64,000 nt of DNA from CAVSXS01 sp963767715 (GCA_963767715.1 CAVYFA010000016.1:1302001-1366000); one strand, 5' to 3'; shown: positions 9,784 through 19,652, counted from the first letter of the stretch. Translations and numbers: made by a program. Notes: generated by a model from the letters alone, not told the origin.

Positions 9784-10549
9784 TCGCTCTAGCGATAACT
9801 GGCCGGACAACCTGGACGCGATTATCGCTGCTGATGTCCTTTCACCGCAAGAGCACCAGGAGTTACTCCACGTAGCGCAACGCCTGTCCTCTGCGCTGGC
9901 CCCCCTGCGCGCTATGGCTCATAGCCAGGTAAGCGCTGATCAGCATCTTTACATACGCAGGCGGCCTGCCCGTCGCTGGATAAGACGGCCTTTCAGCCTG
10001 GCTCTCCCGCGAGCAGGGTCTTTGGTCGCCGCCATAGTACTGCTGATATGCATCGCAGTCGTAGGCAGCGCGCCCGGAGCAGCCACGCTCTGGAGGGGCA
10101 CGACTCAAGCAGTGCATACTTCGACCTCACTCGATCAGATCGACGGCGTCTCTATCGCCTCGTTAGCGCACCCTCACGCCGGTCTCAAGCCGCTGCCATT
10201 GCTCCCGGCGGTTTTACCCACCAATACGCAGGCAACCACCTATGGCGTGCTCACCGATGCATCCGACCCGGATGTGATGACCACCTTCGTTGCTGATTAC
10301 CGCATCAATGGGCAGGATGTGCAACTGTACGAACAGCCGTCAGATGTGCCGTTTCTCTCGACGACCGCCCAAACTGTACAGATTGGCACGCGGCAGGGCC
10401 AGTTGTTCCAGGATACTGCGGGCAATCACGCCTTGCAGTGGTATCAAAATGCTATGATGTGCCAGCTCACCGGCAAACTCCCTGTCGCACAACTCATTCA
10501 AATTGCCAGCGTCTTCCAGCCCATCAAGAGCTGGGATTTGATCCATTAG
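9767..10549 (+). CDS. Membrane protein, probable anti-sigma factor
   Basis: 260 residues with no zinc-binding anti-sigma motif that I can see. A soluble N-terminal part of about 80 residues carries a helical segment (SPQEHQELLHVAQRLSSALA), then one membrane segment at about 84-103 (SLVAAIVLLICIAVVGSA), then an outside domain of about 150 residues. This one-pass topology and the 17-base overlap with the sigma gene are the reasons for calling it an anti-sigma factor. A similar arrangement occurs at 32037-33583. Start ATG 9767 follows a GGGGG-rich ribosome site. Confidence 0.6.
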   Translation: MKHHADRSSDNWPDNLDAIIAADVLSPQEHQELLHVAQRLSSALAPLRAMAHSQVSADQHLYIRRRPARRWIRRPFSLALPRAGSLVAAIVLLICIAVVGSAPGAATLWRGTTQAVHTSTSLDQIDGVSIASLAHPHAGLKPLPLLPAVLPTNTQATTYGVLTDASDPDVMTTFVADYRINGQDVQLYEQPSDVPFLSTTAQTVQIGTRQGQLFQDTAGNHALQWYQNAMMCQLTGKLPVAQLIQIASVFQPIKSWDLIH

Positions 10550-10608
10550 GTAACAGGTGACTCGCTCGCAAAGTGGCAATTAAGCGCAAGTCCCAGGAGA
10601 GCAATACT

Positions 10609-11349
10609 ATGGATAAAGAGCCAGATGACAAAGACACGCTCCAGGAGGACCAGCCTGTAGTAGAAGGTGTGGTACTCCTGCGCGTTGCGAATCTGAGTAA
10701 AGCCTACATGATCCCCAATGGAAGGCTCCAGGTGTTACAGGATGTAAATTTACACGTCCAGCGTGGCGAATTTATCGCCATAACCGGTCCATCGGGATCC
10801 GGCAAGACGACGCTGCTTTCGTTACTGGGAGCGTTGGACAGCCCGGACGGCGGGGAAATCTGGCTCGATGATACGGCGATCCATCGCCTGCGCGGGCCTG
10901 CCGCGGCGGATTACCGGCGCGATCAGGTAGGCTTCGTCTTCCAACTCTACTACCTGCTGCCCAGGCTCAGCGCCCTGGAAAACGTCATGGCGCCCCTCCT
11001 GCCGTATCGCCGCAAGCTCAGCTTCGATCTGAAGCAGCGCGCGCAGGAATTGCTTGAGCGTGTCGGACTCGGCGACCGCCAGGAATACCCACCCGCGCGG
11101 CTCTCCGGCGGTGAACAGCAGCGCGTCGCCATCGCCCGCGCCCTGGTCAACCACCCAAAGATCGTGCTCGCGGATGAACCAACGGGCAACCTCGACCCGG
11201 CGACCGGGATGGAGGTGCTGGAGGCCCTGCGAGAGTTGCAGCGTATGGGAAATCAAACGCTCATCATGGTGACACACGATCCCCAGCTCGCGGCCCTGGC
11301 CGATAGGCGCATTCGCCTCGAGCAGTTACGGCAAGCTGATCTGGATTAG
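10609..11349 (+). CDS. ABC transporter ATP-binding protein (MacB/LolD type)
   Basis: ATPase of 246 residues, the probable motor for the FtsX-type permease at 6448-9168. Walker A GPSGSGKTT, Q-loop region GFVFQLYYLLPRL, signature LSGGEQQRV and Walker B IVLADEPTGNLDP are all intact and typical of the LolD/MacB group. I choose ATG 10609, with AGGAG nine bases before it; an in-frame GTG at 10573 has no such site. It is the last gene of the run that starts at 6448. A long acidic N-terminal extension precedes the ABC domain. Confidence 0.92.
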   Translation: MDKEPDDKDTLQEDQPVVEGVVLLRVANLSKAYMIPNGRLQVLQDVNLHVQRGEFIAITGPSGSGKTTLLSLLGALDSPDGGEIWLDDTAIHRLRGPAAADYRRDQVGFVFQLYYLLPRLSALENVMAPLLPYRRKLSFDLKQRAQELLERVGLGDRQEYPPARLSGGEQQRVAIARALVNHPKIVLADEPTGNLDPATGMEVLEALRELQRMGNQTLIMVTHDPQLAALADRRIRLEQLRQADLD

Positions 11350-11384
11350 TCGTAACAGTCATTGCAGTGATCCCGCCGATTCGG

Positions 11385-11867
11385 TCACAGATCTGCCTGT
11401 TTCGGTCGATCCTGCGGCCGGCCGGCAAAGGTCCAGAAGCGCATGAAGGTGTAGGAGAGCACCGCGCTCCCGGCCACGGCCAGCAGTTTTGAGGCATTAC
11501 CCCACAACGTTACATTGGTAATCAAGGGATGCAACGCCTTCCCTGCGAGCCACACCAGGCCATTGCTATACAGGATTTCAAGCGCCAGGATGATGGCAAA
11601 GCGTCCCACCTGCCGCCCTGTCGTTCGCTGCTTGCGCCTGAACGTCCAGTACTTGTTCAAGAAAAAACTCGTCACTGCGCCGCTGCTGTAGGCCACCGAA
11701 TTGTAGGCCACCAGCACCAGCACATTGTTCGTGGGAAAGCCCCACAAGAGCGCATTGAGGACCAGCAAGTCAATAAGTGTGTTCGCGCCACCCACCAGGC
11801 AGTAGCGCAGGAACTGCCAGCAGGTACTGCTCCAGGCAGCACAGCCCTTCCATCTCAAGTTGCACAT
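11385..11867 (-). CDS. GtrA family membrane protein
   Basis: Small membrane protein of about 160 residues with four hydrophobic segments. The family is thought to help move undecaprenyl-phosphate-linked sugars across the membrane. The motif FLRYCLVGGANTLIDLLVLN at the N terminus and FFLNKYWTFRRK after the second segment are typical GtrA signatures. I place the start at ATG 11867, with AGGA upstream; an in-frame GTG at 11882 is possible. It lies downstream of the DUF2156 and GT39 genes on the same strand, which supports a role in envelope glycosylation. Confidence 0.88.
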   Translation of the reverse strand: MCNLRWKGCAAWSSTCWQFLRYCLVGGANTLIDLLVLNALLWGFPTNNVLVLVAYNSVAYSSGAVTSFFLNKYWTFRRKQRTTGRQVGRFAIILALEILYSNGLVWLAGKALHPLITNVTLWGNASKLLAVAGSAVLSYTFMRFWTFAGRPQDRPKQADL

Positions 11868-11959
11868 CGCGTCATTCCTCACGGCTTGTCGAAGCCACGA
11901 GCAGTCGCGCCACTCCGCCTCCAGAGTAGTTGCGCAGGTGCAGGACGGCCAGTGCGATT

Positions 11960-13064
11960 TTAGGGCAAGGCCAGCGTAGTGTTGGTAACAAGGTAGCGGC
12001 TCTGCCAGCAGGGCTGAAATTTCTGTTTGAAGTTGAAGAGCGTCTCACGATGCTCCATGAGGTGGAGGCCGTCGGTCGCGAAGCTGATAAGCTTGCGCTC
12101 GACAGGCGTCATCTCCCGGCTGGTATCGGCCAGTGCCACCAGATCCGAAACTGACCACCTGCGCTCCACAGGACCGGAAGCGCTCAAGGGCGCGCACCAG
12201 TAACAGTTCCATTATGCCAGGTGTGGCATCTGGCACACGGCGCATCAAATCGAGACTCCATCCCCACCCCTGACCGCTCGACTGATTCCCTGGAGTCGTC
12301 GTTGCGGGGGTCACGCCGCCATAGATGGGGGTAAACGTCACAAAAGCGCACGCCATGCCCGCACTCGTCGTTGCTACTCCGGTCACAAATCGTGGAACGG
12401 CTCGCGCAGCGTTGTGGAATGGAACGGAGAGGTGCGCCATCGCATCAGCCCGTTCAGCGCTCTCGATCACCTCATCCAGTTTGCCCGTACTGAACCCTGT
12501 CTCCGCTGCATCCGAGCCCGCTTTGTGCTCGAGCCAGGCGCTTGAGACCTGCTCAAGTTGCTGCATGACTGCTGCAGGAGGCACGCCCTCATACCACGAG
12601 ATGCGAACGCCGTCACGTTCGGCACGCCGGGCGCTGGTGCGCACATTTGCCATGGCCGAGCCCTGTAGGGTAAAACTTTGGGGAGAGAGGATCGCTTCTT
12701 CTCCCATCTTCCAAACCCGCAATCTGAGGGCATGATAGGTCGCCAGGTACGCGGGGGAAGCTTGATAGAACGCGACGCGCCAATGGTGACTCGCGCAAAA
12801 ATCCAGGTAGCTCCGCACGACCTGTTCGCCTGCCTCTGGCGCGCACACCGGGTCCCCGAGCACGACGGCGACCTGCTTCACCAGTCGATAATGGACCAGT
12901 CCTTCTCCATCGGGAGCCAGGAAATGGCTATTCTGGGGCGCCTGGCCAAAGAAAGCAAGGTTATTGCTCCCATAATCATGCATCAATTCTGCTTCCCTGG
13001 AAGAGATGTGAGCAAGTAGTTCCCTTTGAGAGATGTCTATAATCTTTTCTTGTAGCGTCATCAT
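11960..13064 (-). pseudogene. DUF2156 protein (MprF C-terminal domain-like), frameshifted
   Basis: Soluble domain related to the catalytic part of MprF phosphatidylglycerol lysyltransferases (GNAT-like fold). The first frame starts MMTLQEKIIDISQ at 13064 and is good to GAQVVSFG near 12147. The family's continuation, LVALADTSREMTPVERKL to LVTNTTLALP, is then found in another frame ending at 11960. Removing one base at about 12143-12146 restores a continuous protein of about 367 residues. In the first frame the protein would end in an unrelated Arg/Pro-rich tail. Whether this is a real mutation or a sequencing indel cannot be told here. Confidence 0.8.
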
Positions 13065-13092
13065 TACGAATATTCCATTCTGTTACAATGTG

Positions 13093-15255
13093 TTACGCTC
13101 CAGTATATTCATATAACTGCTCAGCGCCGCCGAAGCCGCCAGAACTGCTGCTTGTTGCGCTCGATTGCCATTGACTCGATGGGACGACCTTGCAGTTCTG
13201 CGTAATCCAGGTGACCAATGCGCTCTGGCCGCCTCCACCGAAGCTGCTGATCAGGAAGTACTTCACCTGCCCGCTCTTGGCCAGTGCCTCGAGTTGGCTG
13301 GTCGTCAGAATGGGATCACTCCCCGAGAAGCCGCCCATCGCCATCACCGGCTTGTTCGTCGCCAGTATGATGGCATCAGCCTCGTTCGAATTGAGCACGG
13401 CGACCAGGTAGTTCGCCATGCCCTGGTGAGCCTCCAGGTAGCGAATCAGGGCCGCGTCCGAGCTATTCGCATTCTGTCCGATTCCAACGTTGCCACCGAA
13501 GCTCGCCGTCTGCGTCGGTCCCGCCACCAGCGTATCGCCTTGCGTACTCGTGAGAATGGGGACGGCCGCCCACACCGTCGGGGCAAGCATCAGCACGAGC
13601 ACCCCGGCGGTGAGTGCTGGCACCAGGAACCGGCGACCTGGGGCTGCTAGATGCCAACGCGGGGCCAGGCGTGCGATGATCAATGCGCCTACGGCAATGC
13701 CGCCCAGCACGATCAGGGGCGGAATCAGCCACTGCCCCCACGTGGGATACTGGCTGAGAATGTAGACCTGCTCAGCCACCGTGGCCGCCAGCGCGATGGG
13801 TAAAAGCCATCCGCGCCACCCGCCGCGCCGGTAGTCCTGCCACATCGTCACCACACCGATGCCGAACAGCGCCGCAATCGCAGGCGCCATCACCGTAAAG
13901 TAATACTGGTGGAAGAAGCTCGCGGCGCTGAAGAAGATGCCCATGGTGAGCAGCCACATACCCCATAGCAGCAGCGATTGCTGCTTGCGGTCGCTTTGCA
14001 AGCGTGGTCGTCGCTTCCTCTTGTTCCGCTCGGCAACGCCGCTGTTGCCTCTACCTTGCGGGTCAGCCGAGCGGAGCGGCTGCCAGGCCAGGGCGACAGC
14101 TCCCAGGAGTGCGAAGGGCAATAGCCAGGCGATCTGTCCTGCCAGGGGTTGCGTGAAGAGACGCAGCGGACCCGGGGTCCCGATATCAAAGAGCCCACCA
14201 GCGCCTCCACCACCACCTCCTCCTGACGGCGGCTGTTGGCCTGCTCTGATTCCTCCGGCGTTAGTAGATCCACCGTTTCCAAAATTGGGGGGAGTTCCAG
14301 GCGTGGAGGACGTGCCATTATTGCCGCTGTTCCCAGAAGGCGGAGTGCCGTTGGTGGCTCTGTTTGCGCCTGACCCTCCTCCAAAACCTCCAAAGCTTCC
14401 CAGCAAGCGCTGGATGCCATTGTAGCCAAGGGCAAGACTCAGTTCCGAATTGTCTTGCGTGGAGCCGACATAGGGCCGCTGCGAGGCCGGGGTGAGGTCT
14501 ACTGCGACCACCCAGGAGAGCGAGATGGCCAGCAGCAGTACTCCTGCGAGGGCCAGGTGTCCAATGCGCTTGCGCAGGCGGTGGGGAGCGGCCAGCAGGT
14601 AGAGCAGCCCGTAGGCCGGCACTACCAGGTAGGCTTCCAGCGTCTTGATATTGAAGCCGATGCCGACGATAAAGGCCGTCAGCAGCAGCCAGCGCAGGCG
14701 CCCCGTCTCAGCGGCCTTCAGCACCGTCCAGGCTCCCAGCAGCAGCACCAACGTCAGGGTGCTATCAATCGTCACATTGCGATTGGTCAGGATACTGATG
14801 GGACTGAGCGCCAGGGCCAGGGCTGCCAGCAGGCCGGCGACGACCCCAAAGTGGCGTCGGACCAGGTAGTAGAGGAGCCAGACCGACAGGACGCCGGCCA
14901 AAGCCTGGGGCAAGAGGATGCTGACCGAGTTGAAGCCGAAAAGCTTGGCACTGGCCGCCTCCAACCAGAAGCCCACCGGGGGTTTGTCGATCGAGACGAA
15001 TCCCCCTGGATCATAGGCGACAAAAAAGAAATTATGCCAGTTGTCCATCATACTGAGCACGGCGGCCGGATAATAGGACCCGAAGCCATTCTTGCCCAAC
15101 TCATAGAAGTTCATGACGACCGAGATGAGCAAGATGCCCCCGAGCGCGAAGCGATGCCGGGCGAACCAGCGCTTCTTTCCCGCTGGCGCTATCGGCGGCT
15201 CAGCTTCATCTGGAGGAGTCGTGAGTGTCGTCGTAGTGCTATGTGTATCAAGCAT
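13093..15255 (-). CDS. Glycosyltransferase family 39 (ArnT/PMT-like), YkcB type
   Basis: Membrane glycosyltransferase of 720 residues that should use a polyprenyl-phosphate sugar donor outside the membrane. The N terminus has one membrane segment, then the acidic PMT-type loop with YYPAAVLSMM and DKPPVGFW. About ten further hydrophobic segments follow up to residue 560. A glycine/asparagine/serine-rich stretch of roughly 75 residues interrupts it at about 287-362. The C-terminal domain of about 130 residues (from TQGDTLVAGP) lies outside and is typical of the YkcA/YkcB group in Gram-positives and Chloroflexota. Start ATG 15255. Neighbours GtrA and DUF2156 fit cell-envelope modification. Confidence 0.88.
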   Translation of the reverse strand: MLDTHSTTTTLTTPPDEAEPPIAPAGKKRWFARHRFALGGILLISVVMNFYELGKNGFGSYYPAAVLSMMDNWHNFFFVAYDPGGFVSIDKPPVGFWLEAASAKLFGFNSVSILLPQALAGVLSVWLLYYLVRRHFGVVAGLLAALALALSPISILTNRNVTIDSTLTLVLLLGAWTVLKAAETGRLRWLLLTAFIVGIGFNIKTLEAYLVVPAYGLLYLLAAPHRLRKRIGHLALAGVLLLAISLSWVVAVDLTPASQRPYVGSTQDNSELSLALGYNGIQRLLGSFGGFGGGSGANRATNGTPPSGNSGNNGTSSTPGTPPNFGNGGSTNAGGIRAGQQPPSGGGGGGGAGGLFDIGTPGPLRLFTQPLAGQIAWLLPFALLGAVALAWQPLRSADPQGRGNSGVAERNKRKRRPRLQSDRKQQSLLLWGMWLLTMGIFFSAASFFHQYYFTVMAPAIAALFGIGVVTMWQDYRRGGWRGWLLPIALAATVAEQVYILSQYPTWGQWLIPPLIVLGGIAVGALIIARLAPRWHLAAPGRRFLVPALTAGVLVLMLAPTVWAAVPILTSTQGDTLVAGPTQTASFGGNVGIGQNANSSDAALIRYLEAHQGMANYLVAVLNSNEADAIILATNKPVMAMGGFSGSDPILTTSQLEALAKSGQVKYFLISSFGGGGQSALVTWITQNCKVVPSSQWQSSATSSSSGGFGGAEQLYEYTGA

Positions 15256-15638
15256 CGTGTTGTTTTCTTTCCGTTTCTATCAGATGGCACTCTGCTCGTT
15301 GGAGAAGGCTCTCAGCTCGAAAGGTATCCTCCTGAGCATGTGCCAATGCTGTGGTGTACGCATTCTTTTCCGATCCTCTTTGAGCTTACTCTCCATACGT
15401 TGAATTTCCGTTGGAAACAGATGAGAGTATTCCAATGCTTCGTCCTCATGGTTTGTGAAGCAGAAGACTCTTGGAAAAAGATGGGGAAATTCTCAAACGA
15501 GTAGAAGCAAAACCGCTACGGTATGTGCGCCATTTTCTCTCGCCGCTGCGTGCAGTGAGTAGGAAGCAGCGGAACCATACCCGAGCTCTGTTCTACGAAG
15601 CCACCTGTCACACAGGAGGAGATACAAGGAATACCGCC
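15256..15638. other. Intergenic region between the GT39 and YihY genes
   Basis: About 380 bases between divergently transcribed genes. An open frame extends the YihY gene upstream to 15471, but that part has no family similarity and no ribosome site, so I leave it out. No repeat, RNA gene or clear promoter consensus is seen. Confidence 0.45.
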
Positions 15639-16652
15639 ATGACAATCGATCGCCAACCACCAGCACTCTCCTCGGTCGTCGAGAGGTCCACCAGGTCCCT
15701 TCGAGACTTTTTCAATAAATTCAACAACGATTGGGCCATGGGCTTCGCATCTGCCCTGGCCTTCAACCTGATCACCGCCGTTCTGCCCGTCCTTATAGCT
15801 ATTGTCGCCATACTTGGGTTTACGATCGGCAACCTGGACCCGGCCGCCGAACAGCAACTGATTGCACACCTGCAAAGCCTCTTCCCGGACTCGGGCACGT
15901 TCCTGAGCATCGCGTTCGCCACCCTGAAGCGCAACGCCGGCCTGTTCACCATCGTCGCCATCCTGCTCGCACTCTTCGGTGGCTCACGGCTCTTCGTGAG
16001 CCTGGAGGGATACTTTGATATCATCTATCACACTCGCACACGTCCACTGCTCAAACAGAACCTGATGGCCCTCGTCATGCTGCTGATCTTCATGGTGTTG
16101 ACGGCACCGATGATTGTTGCTTCTTCTATCCCGGCCGTGCTCCAGGTTGTCCTCCAGCACACGGTGATCACACAGATCCCTGGCAATGGCTTCTTCTTCG
16201 GCCTGTTCAGTATCCTCGTCTCGCTGGCTATCTCGTGGGTCTTGTTCGAAGCTGTCTACATCATCGTTCCCAACCAGCGCATCAGCTTTCGCGACAGTTG
16301 GCTGGGGGCGGTGGTCGCGGCGGTCCTGCTCCAGCTCTACCTGACACTCTTTCCGCTCTACATCACCCACTTTCTGTTCAGCTTCACCGATAAGACCGCG
16401 GGTACGACCGGACTGCTAGTAATCCTGCTGTTCTTCTTTTACTACTTCGCCGTGATCTTGCTGCTGGGGGCGGAAATTAATGCGTTCTTTGCAGAGAAGG
16501 TCAGGGCCACACCCGATAACCTTGCCAACATGGTTCATGCCCTCACCAGCCATCTGCCGACAACGCAAGAGGAGATGCACGAGCAAGCCACGCCCTCACA
16601 TAAACAGCTTGAACCAAAGGTTATTCGTCAGAGGAGCGAGGTAGAGCGCTAG
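15639..16652 (+). CDS. YihY/virulence factor BrkB family membrane protein
   Basis: Inner-membrane protein of about 337 residues of unknown molecular function; family members were once misannotated as RNase BN. It has six hydrophobic segments. Family marks are FFNKFNNDWAMGFASALAFN before segment one, GSRLFVSLEGYFDIIY in the middle and the C-terminal FFFYYFAVILLLGAEINAFF. I choose ATG 15639 with AAGGA eight bases upstream, because the longer frame from 15471 adds about 56 unrelated residues. It converges with the oxidoreductase gene on the other strand. Confidence 0.9.
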   Translation: MTIDRQPPALSSVVERSTRSLRDFFNKFNNDWAMGFASALAFNLITAVLPVLIAIVAILGFTIGNLDPAAEQQLIAHLQSLFPDSGTFLSIAFATLKRNAGLFTIVAILLALFGGSRLFVSLEGYFDIIYHTRTRPLLKQNLMALVMLLIFMVLTAPMIVASSIPAVLQVVLQHTVITQIPGNGFFFGLFSILVSLAISWVLFEAVYIIVPNQRISFRDSWLGAVVAAVLLQLYLTLFPLYITHFLFSFTDKTAGTTGLLVILLFFFYYFAVILLLGAEINAFFAEKVRATPDNLANMVHALTSHLPTTQEEMHEQATPSHKQLEPKVIRQRSEVER

Positions 16653-16684
16653 GCTCGGATGATCAGTCCGACTCAGAATCGTCC

Positions 16685-18730
16685 TCATGTGGCATGTACC
16701 TCAACCCAGGAGTCATATGCTGCCTGTCCTCCAGGAGCCTCCGGGACAATGGTACTGGCGGCGGGAGAAACTATCGATGCTCCGCTGGTGACTCGATTGA
16801 CGCCAGCCCAACCGTCGCGCATCCAGACAACGCCTGGGAGAATATCATCCGTCACGTGAGCTCTGGCCTCGAATTGGCCGCGCTGGTTGGTAATGACAAT
16901 AGGGGTATCGTTCGCGATGTTTCGTTGCTGCGCATCCTGAGGATGCATCCAGAGCTGCGGCCCCGGATTGGCTTTGGCAAGCATTGGAAGCGCTTGACCT
17001 TCATCGAAGAAAGCATGAAAGGCCGTGAGAGTGCGTCCCTGACAGAAACGCAGGGGATACGCTGCCTCGGCGGGAGCAGTATAGGAAGGCAGCGCAGACA
17101 GCCCGGCCTGGTAGGCACGCTCGCTCCAGAATTCGATTTTGTGGGAGGGTGTGGCAAAGATGTGGTCCTGGTAGGCGATATGCGAGAGACCGTTCTTCTG
17201 CCAGTAGCCCCCGCGCCGGCGAAGTTCAGCGACGGTCAGAGCCTCGCCAACGGCTGTCTTTTGCGCGGCCAGCAGCGCATTCACATATTCTTCTTCGTCG
17301 CGCCAGGGAAAGAAGTTCTCCACAGGGAGCCGCTGCCCCAGGTCGCGCAGGAGTGTGAGCAGGGAACGACACTCCCCAGCTGGGGCAAGTGCGCGCTCCA
17401 TCAGGTAGATATGCGTGGCTGTCTGCTTCAGACCAATACTTTCCAACCAGGCAGTCGCGGGCAAAACAAGATCAGCACAACGCCGGGAAGTTTCATTCAG
17501 AAAGAGATCATAGGAGACAATCAGCCTGATCCGATCCAACCCACGCGCAAGTTCGTTCGCATCAGCAAAGGATGAGAGCATGTTGGTGCCAAAAAGCAAT
17601 AGCACATCAAGCTGGCCACGGGTCATGGCCTCGGTCATACTGGCCATATGGCTGGGGATAGCCGCTTCAGCCGGCATTTTAGGGGTGACATCAGTCAGCA
17701 CATCGGCGAAGCCGATGCTCTCTGGCGATGCTCCGTGACGCTGGCCCAGACCACCTCCCGCGATCCCTAGTTGTCCGGTAAGAGCTGGCAGGCAGGAGAT
17801 GGCACGACTCGGCTCCCACCCGTATTGATGCTTGAACATGGAGCTGCCGCCCAGTACAATCATGGCGGGAGTGTCGGTCGCGTAGCGCCGGGCAAGCGCT
17901 CGAATGCGCTCTGGCTCAATGCCGGTAATTGCGGCGGCCCATTCGGGCGTACAGCCCATGATTTGGGCAGCGAACGGCGCAAAACCAAGTGTGTGGCGTT
18001 CGATGAACTCTTGGTCATGGAGTCTCTCTGTCAGAATCTCCTGTGCCAGCGCGAGCGCGAGCGCGGCATCGCTGCCAGGTCGAAGCAGGAGCACCTCGTC
18101 AGCATGGCGCGAAGCCTCGGTGCGGCGCGTATCGATATGCACCACGTAAGCGCCACGTTTACGTGCCTCCACCAGGTGTGGCGCGAGATCAGGCTGGCTG
18201 GCCAGCGTCGCGCCCCAGAGCACAATCGTGCGCGAGTTGGCCGCCATATCCTCTTTCGTATTGGTCTTGACCGTTCCGGTCAGCCCCAAACCATATCCGC
18301 CCATCGCCCAGCAGACAATCGAGCTTGACCACTGCTGAAAACCACCCAACAGGCCAAAGCGGCTGACCAGCGTCGTTCCCGTCGGCCCTGTCGTCCCGAT
18401 GCCGTGCCCTCGCCAGAGTCCTACTCGTTCTGGCTGCGTTTGCTGGACAGAATCAACGATCAGGGTATACGCTTCATCCCACGAGCACCGCTCCCAGCGA
18501 TCTTCGCCTCGCTCACCCACACGGCGCAGCGGATGCAATAAGCGTTTGGGATTCTCAAAAATCTCCCGAGTCGCTCGGCCTCGAATGCAGAGAAAGCCCT
18601 GGCTATCCGGGTTGTACTTATCTCCCTTGAGCGACAGAAGTCGGTTCTCCTCGACCTCAACCGTCATTCCACACTGGGTCGGTAAACAATTCATCGGACA
18701 CATGGTCGTGACCTGGCGCTTCGCGGTCAT
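16685..18730 (-). CDS. Molybdopterin-dependent oxidoreductase with N-terminal iron-sulfur site
   Basis: Large subunit of the DMSO reductase superfamily, 681 residues. The N terminus MTAKRQVTTMCPMNC shows a Cys-x3-Cys-x4-Cys cluster plus Cys in FLCIRGR, enough for a [4Fe-4S] cluster. The region WSSSIVCWAMGGYGLG is where the molybdenum ligand usually lies, so Cys is the probable ligand. Cofactor-binding motifs include LLLFGTNMLSSFAD and the C-terminal molydopterin dinucleotide domain (MHPQDAQQRNIANDTPIVIT). Start ATG 18730 has GGAGG upstream; a longer frame to 18838 is rejected. There are no electron-transfer or membrane-anchor subunits next to it and no Tat signal. The substrate is unknown. 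moaC at 46 kb supplies the cofactor pathway. Confidence 0.88.
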   Translation of the reverse strand: MTAKRQVTTMCPMNCLPTQCGMTVEVEENRLLSLKGDKYNPDSQGFLCIRGRATREIFENPKRLLHPLRRVGERGEDRWERCSWDEAYTLIVDSVQQTQPERVGLWRGHGIGTTGPTGTTLVSRFGLLGGFQQWSSSIVCWAMGGYGLGLTGTVKTNTKEDMAANSRTIVLWGATLASQPDLAPHLVEARKRGAYVVHIDTRRTEASRHADEVLLLRPGSDAALALALAQEILTERLHDQEFIERHTLGFAPFAAQIMGCTPEWAAAITGIEPERIRALARRYATDTPAMIVLGGSSMFKHQYGWEPSRAISCLPALTGQLGIAGGGLGQRHGASPESIGFADVLTDVTPKMPAEAAIPSHMASMTEAMTRGQLDVLLLFGTNMLSSFADANELARGLDRIRLIVSYDLFLNETSRRCADLVLPATAWLESIGLKQTATHIYLMERALAPAGECRSLLTLLRDLGQRLPVENFFPWRDEEEYVNALLAAQKTAVGEALTVAELRRRGGYWQKNGLSHIAYQDHIFATPSHKIEFWSERAYQAGLSALPSYTAPAEAAYPLRFCQGRTLTAFHAFFDEGQALPMLAKANPGPQLWMHPQDAQQRNIANDTPIVITNQRGQFEARAHVTDDILPGVVWMRDGWAGVNRVTSGASIVSPAASTIVPEAPGGQAAYDSWVEVHAT

Positions 18731-18844
18731 AGGTTCCTCCCCTGCAGGTTCTGTCCAAAAATAGCTGCGAATAATGGCTCGCTTTTCACAAGCGCTTGTA
18801 CTATACACCGTTACTACAATGGAGCACAAATTGAACAATAGCGT

Positions 18845-19190
18845 TCATTCAGTTCGTTCACTCGCCATCCCACTTTCGGATATCCCCCAGATCACGCTCC
18901 CCACCACTTGCAGTGGTAGGATGCCATCCGTGTGATACTGCCACAGGAGGTCGCGTATCTTCCGGTCCAGGTCGTCAGCCTGTTGCTGGCCTATGTGTTC
19001 GCGCGCGAAGAGACTCCTGGAATGCAGGCCTTCGATAAAGTCCTCGATCGATTGGAAGGAAGGAACAGGAGCGGTCTCCTTTTCCCCTTGCTTGTGAAAG
19101 AAGCCGAGTGTCTCTAACTCTTCAACCACACGAGACCCCCTCGCGGATGGGTGCGCTGAAAATTGGACGCGCAGCTTCCTCAAGTCAGCC
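18845..19190 (-). pseudogene. Possible remnant of a SAM-dependent methyltransferase C-terminus
   Basis: An open frame whose last 75 residues (from about FQSIEDFIEGLHSRSLFARE to LPLQVVGSVIWGI) resemble the C-terminal helix-strand region of class I methyltransferases common in Ktedonobacteria. No SAM-binding glycine motif is found upstream; the frame runs back into the RNHCP gene instead. It looks like a 5'-truncated remnant, but a short hypothetical gene is possible. The family match is from memory and weak. Confidence 0.35.
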
Positions 19191-19193
19191 CAC

Positions 19194-19652
19194 TCAGGCC
19201 ACCTGGTGCATGTCGGACTCCTCACCGACTTCCTCTTGTAGACGCTGCGCCTTCACCGCGTGGCTCGTGCGCGGAGCCAGTACCGGCAAGGACAGCACCA
19301 GCTCAAAATCGTCATCCGCGGCAATGCGGTTGAAGCGTTCCAGGCCGCAATCGAGGCAGCCCTGGACGAGCACATGCTCCCCGTTTGGACGCTGAAAGCT
19401 GCCTATTGGTTCCATGCTTCCCCCACAGGCGCTCATCCGGTCTCCTGGCCGCCGGTCATCGACATGACGCGAGTACAGACAAAAAGGACAGTGATTCCGA
19501 TGGCGCGAGCCATACGCAGGTGGGCAGACAAAACGATGGCAGTGCCTGCACTTGAAAACCTCCTCCGTAGAAGCGCGCTGTTTACGCACAAAACGAGGTC
19601 GGGCATACTCTTCTTCACCCGAACGCGGAATTCTTCTGTATGTTTTTCCCAA
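19194..19652 (-). CDS. RNHCP domain protein
   Basis: 152 residues. Two zinc-ribbon-like parts are seen: CRHCHRFV followed by the name-giving RNHCPFCLYSRHVDD, then MSACGGSMEPIG and LVQGCLDCGLERFNRIAADD. These match the RNHCP domain, whose function is not established but whose paired CxxC sites suggest zinc and nucleic-acid binding. The start is probably TTG at 19652, with AAGAGA upstream; there is no in-frame ATG before the domain. The next gene downstream is a probable methyltransferase remnant. Confidence 0.85.
   Translation of the reverse strand: MGKTYRRIPRSGEEEYARPRFVRKQRASTEEVFKCRHCHRFVCPPAYGSRHRNHCPFCLYSRHVDDRRPGDRMSACGGSMEPIGSFQRPNGEHVLVQGCLDCGLERFNRIAADDDFELVLSLPVLAPRTSHAVKAQRLQEEVGEESDMHQVA

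Noticed and set aside
14455..15504. Long plus-strand frame opposite the GT39 gene
   Set aside because: Gln/Asp/Arg-rich antisense frame; the opposite strand encodes a well-conserved membrane glycosyltransferase.
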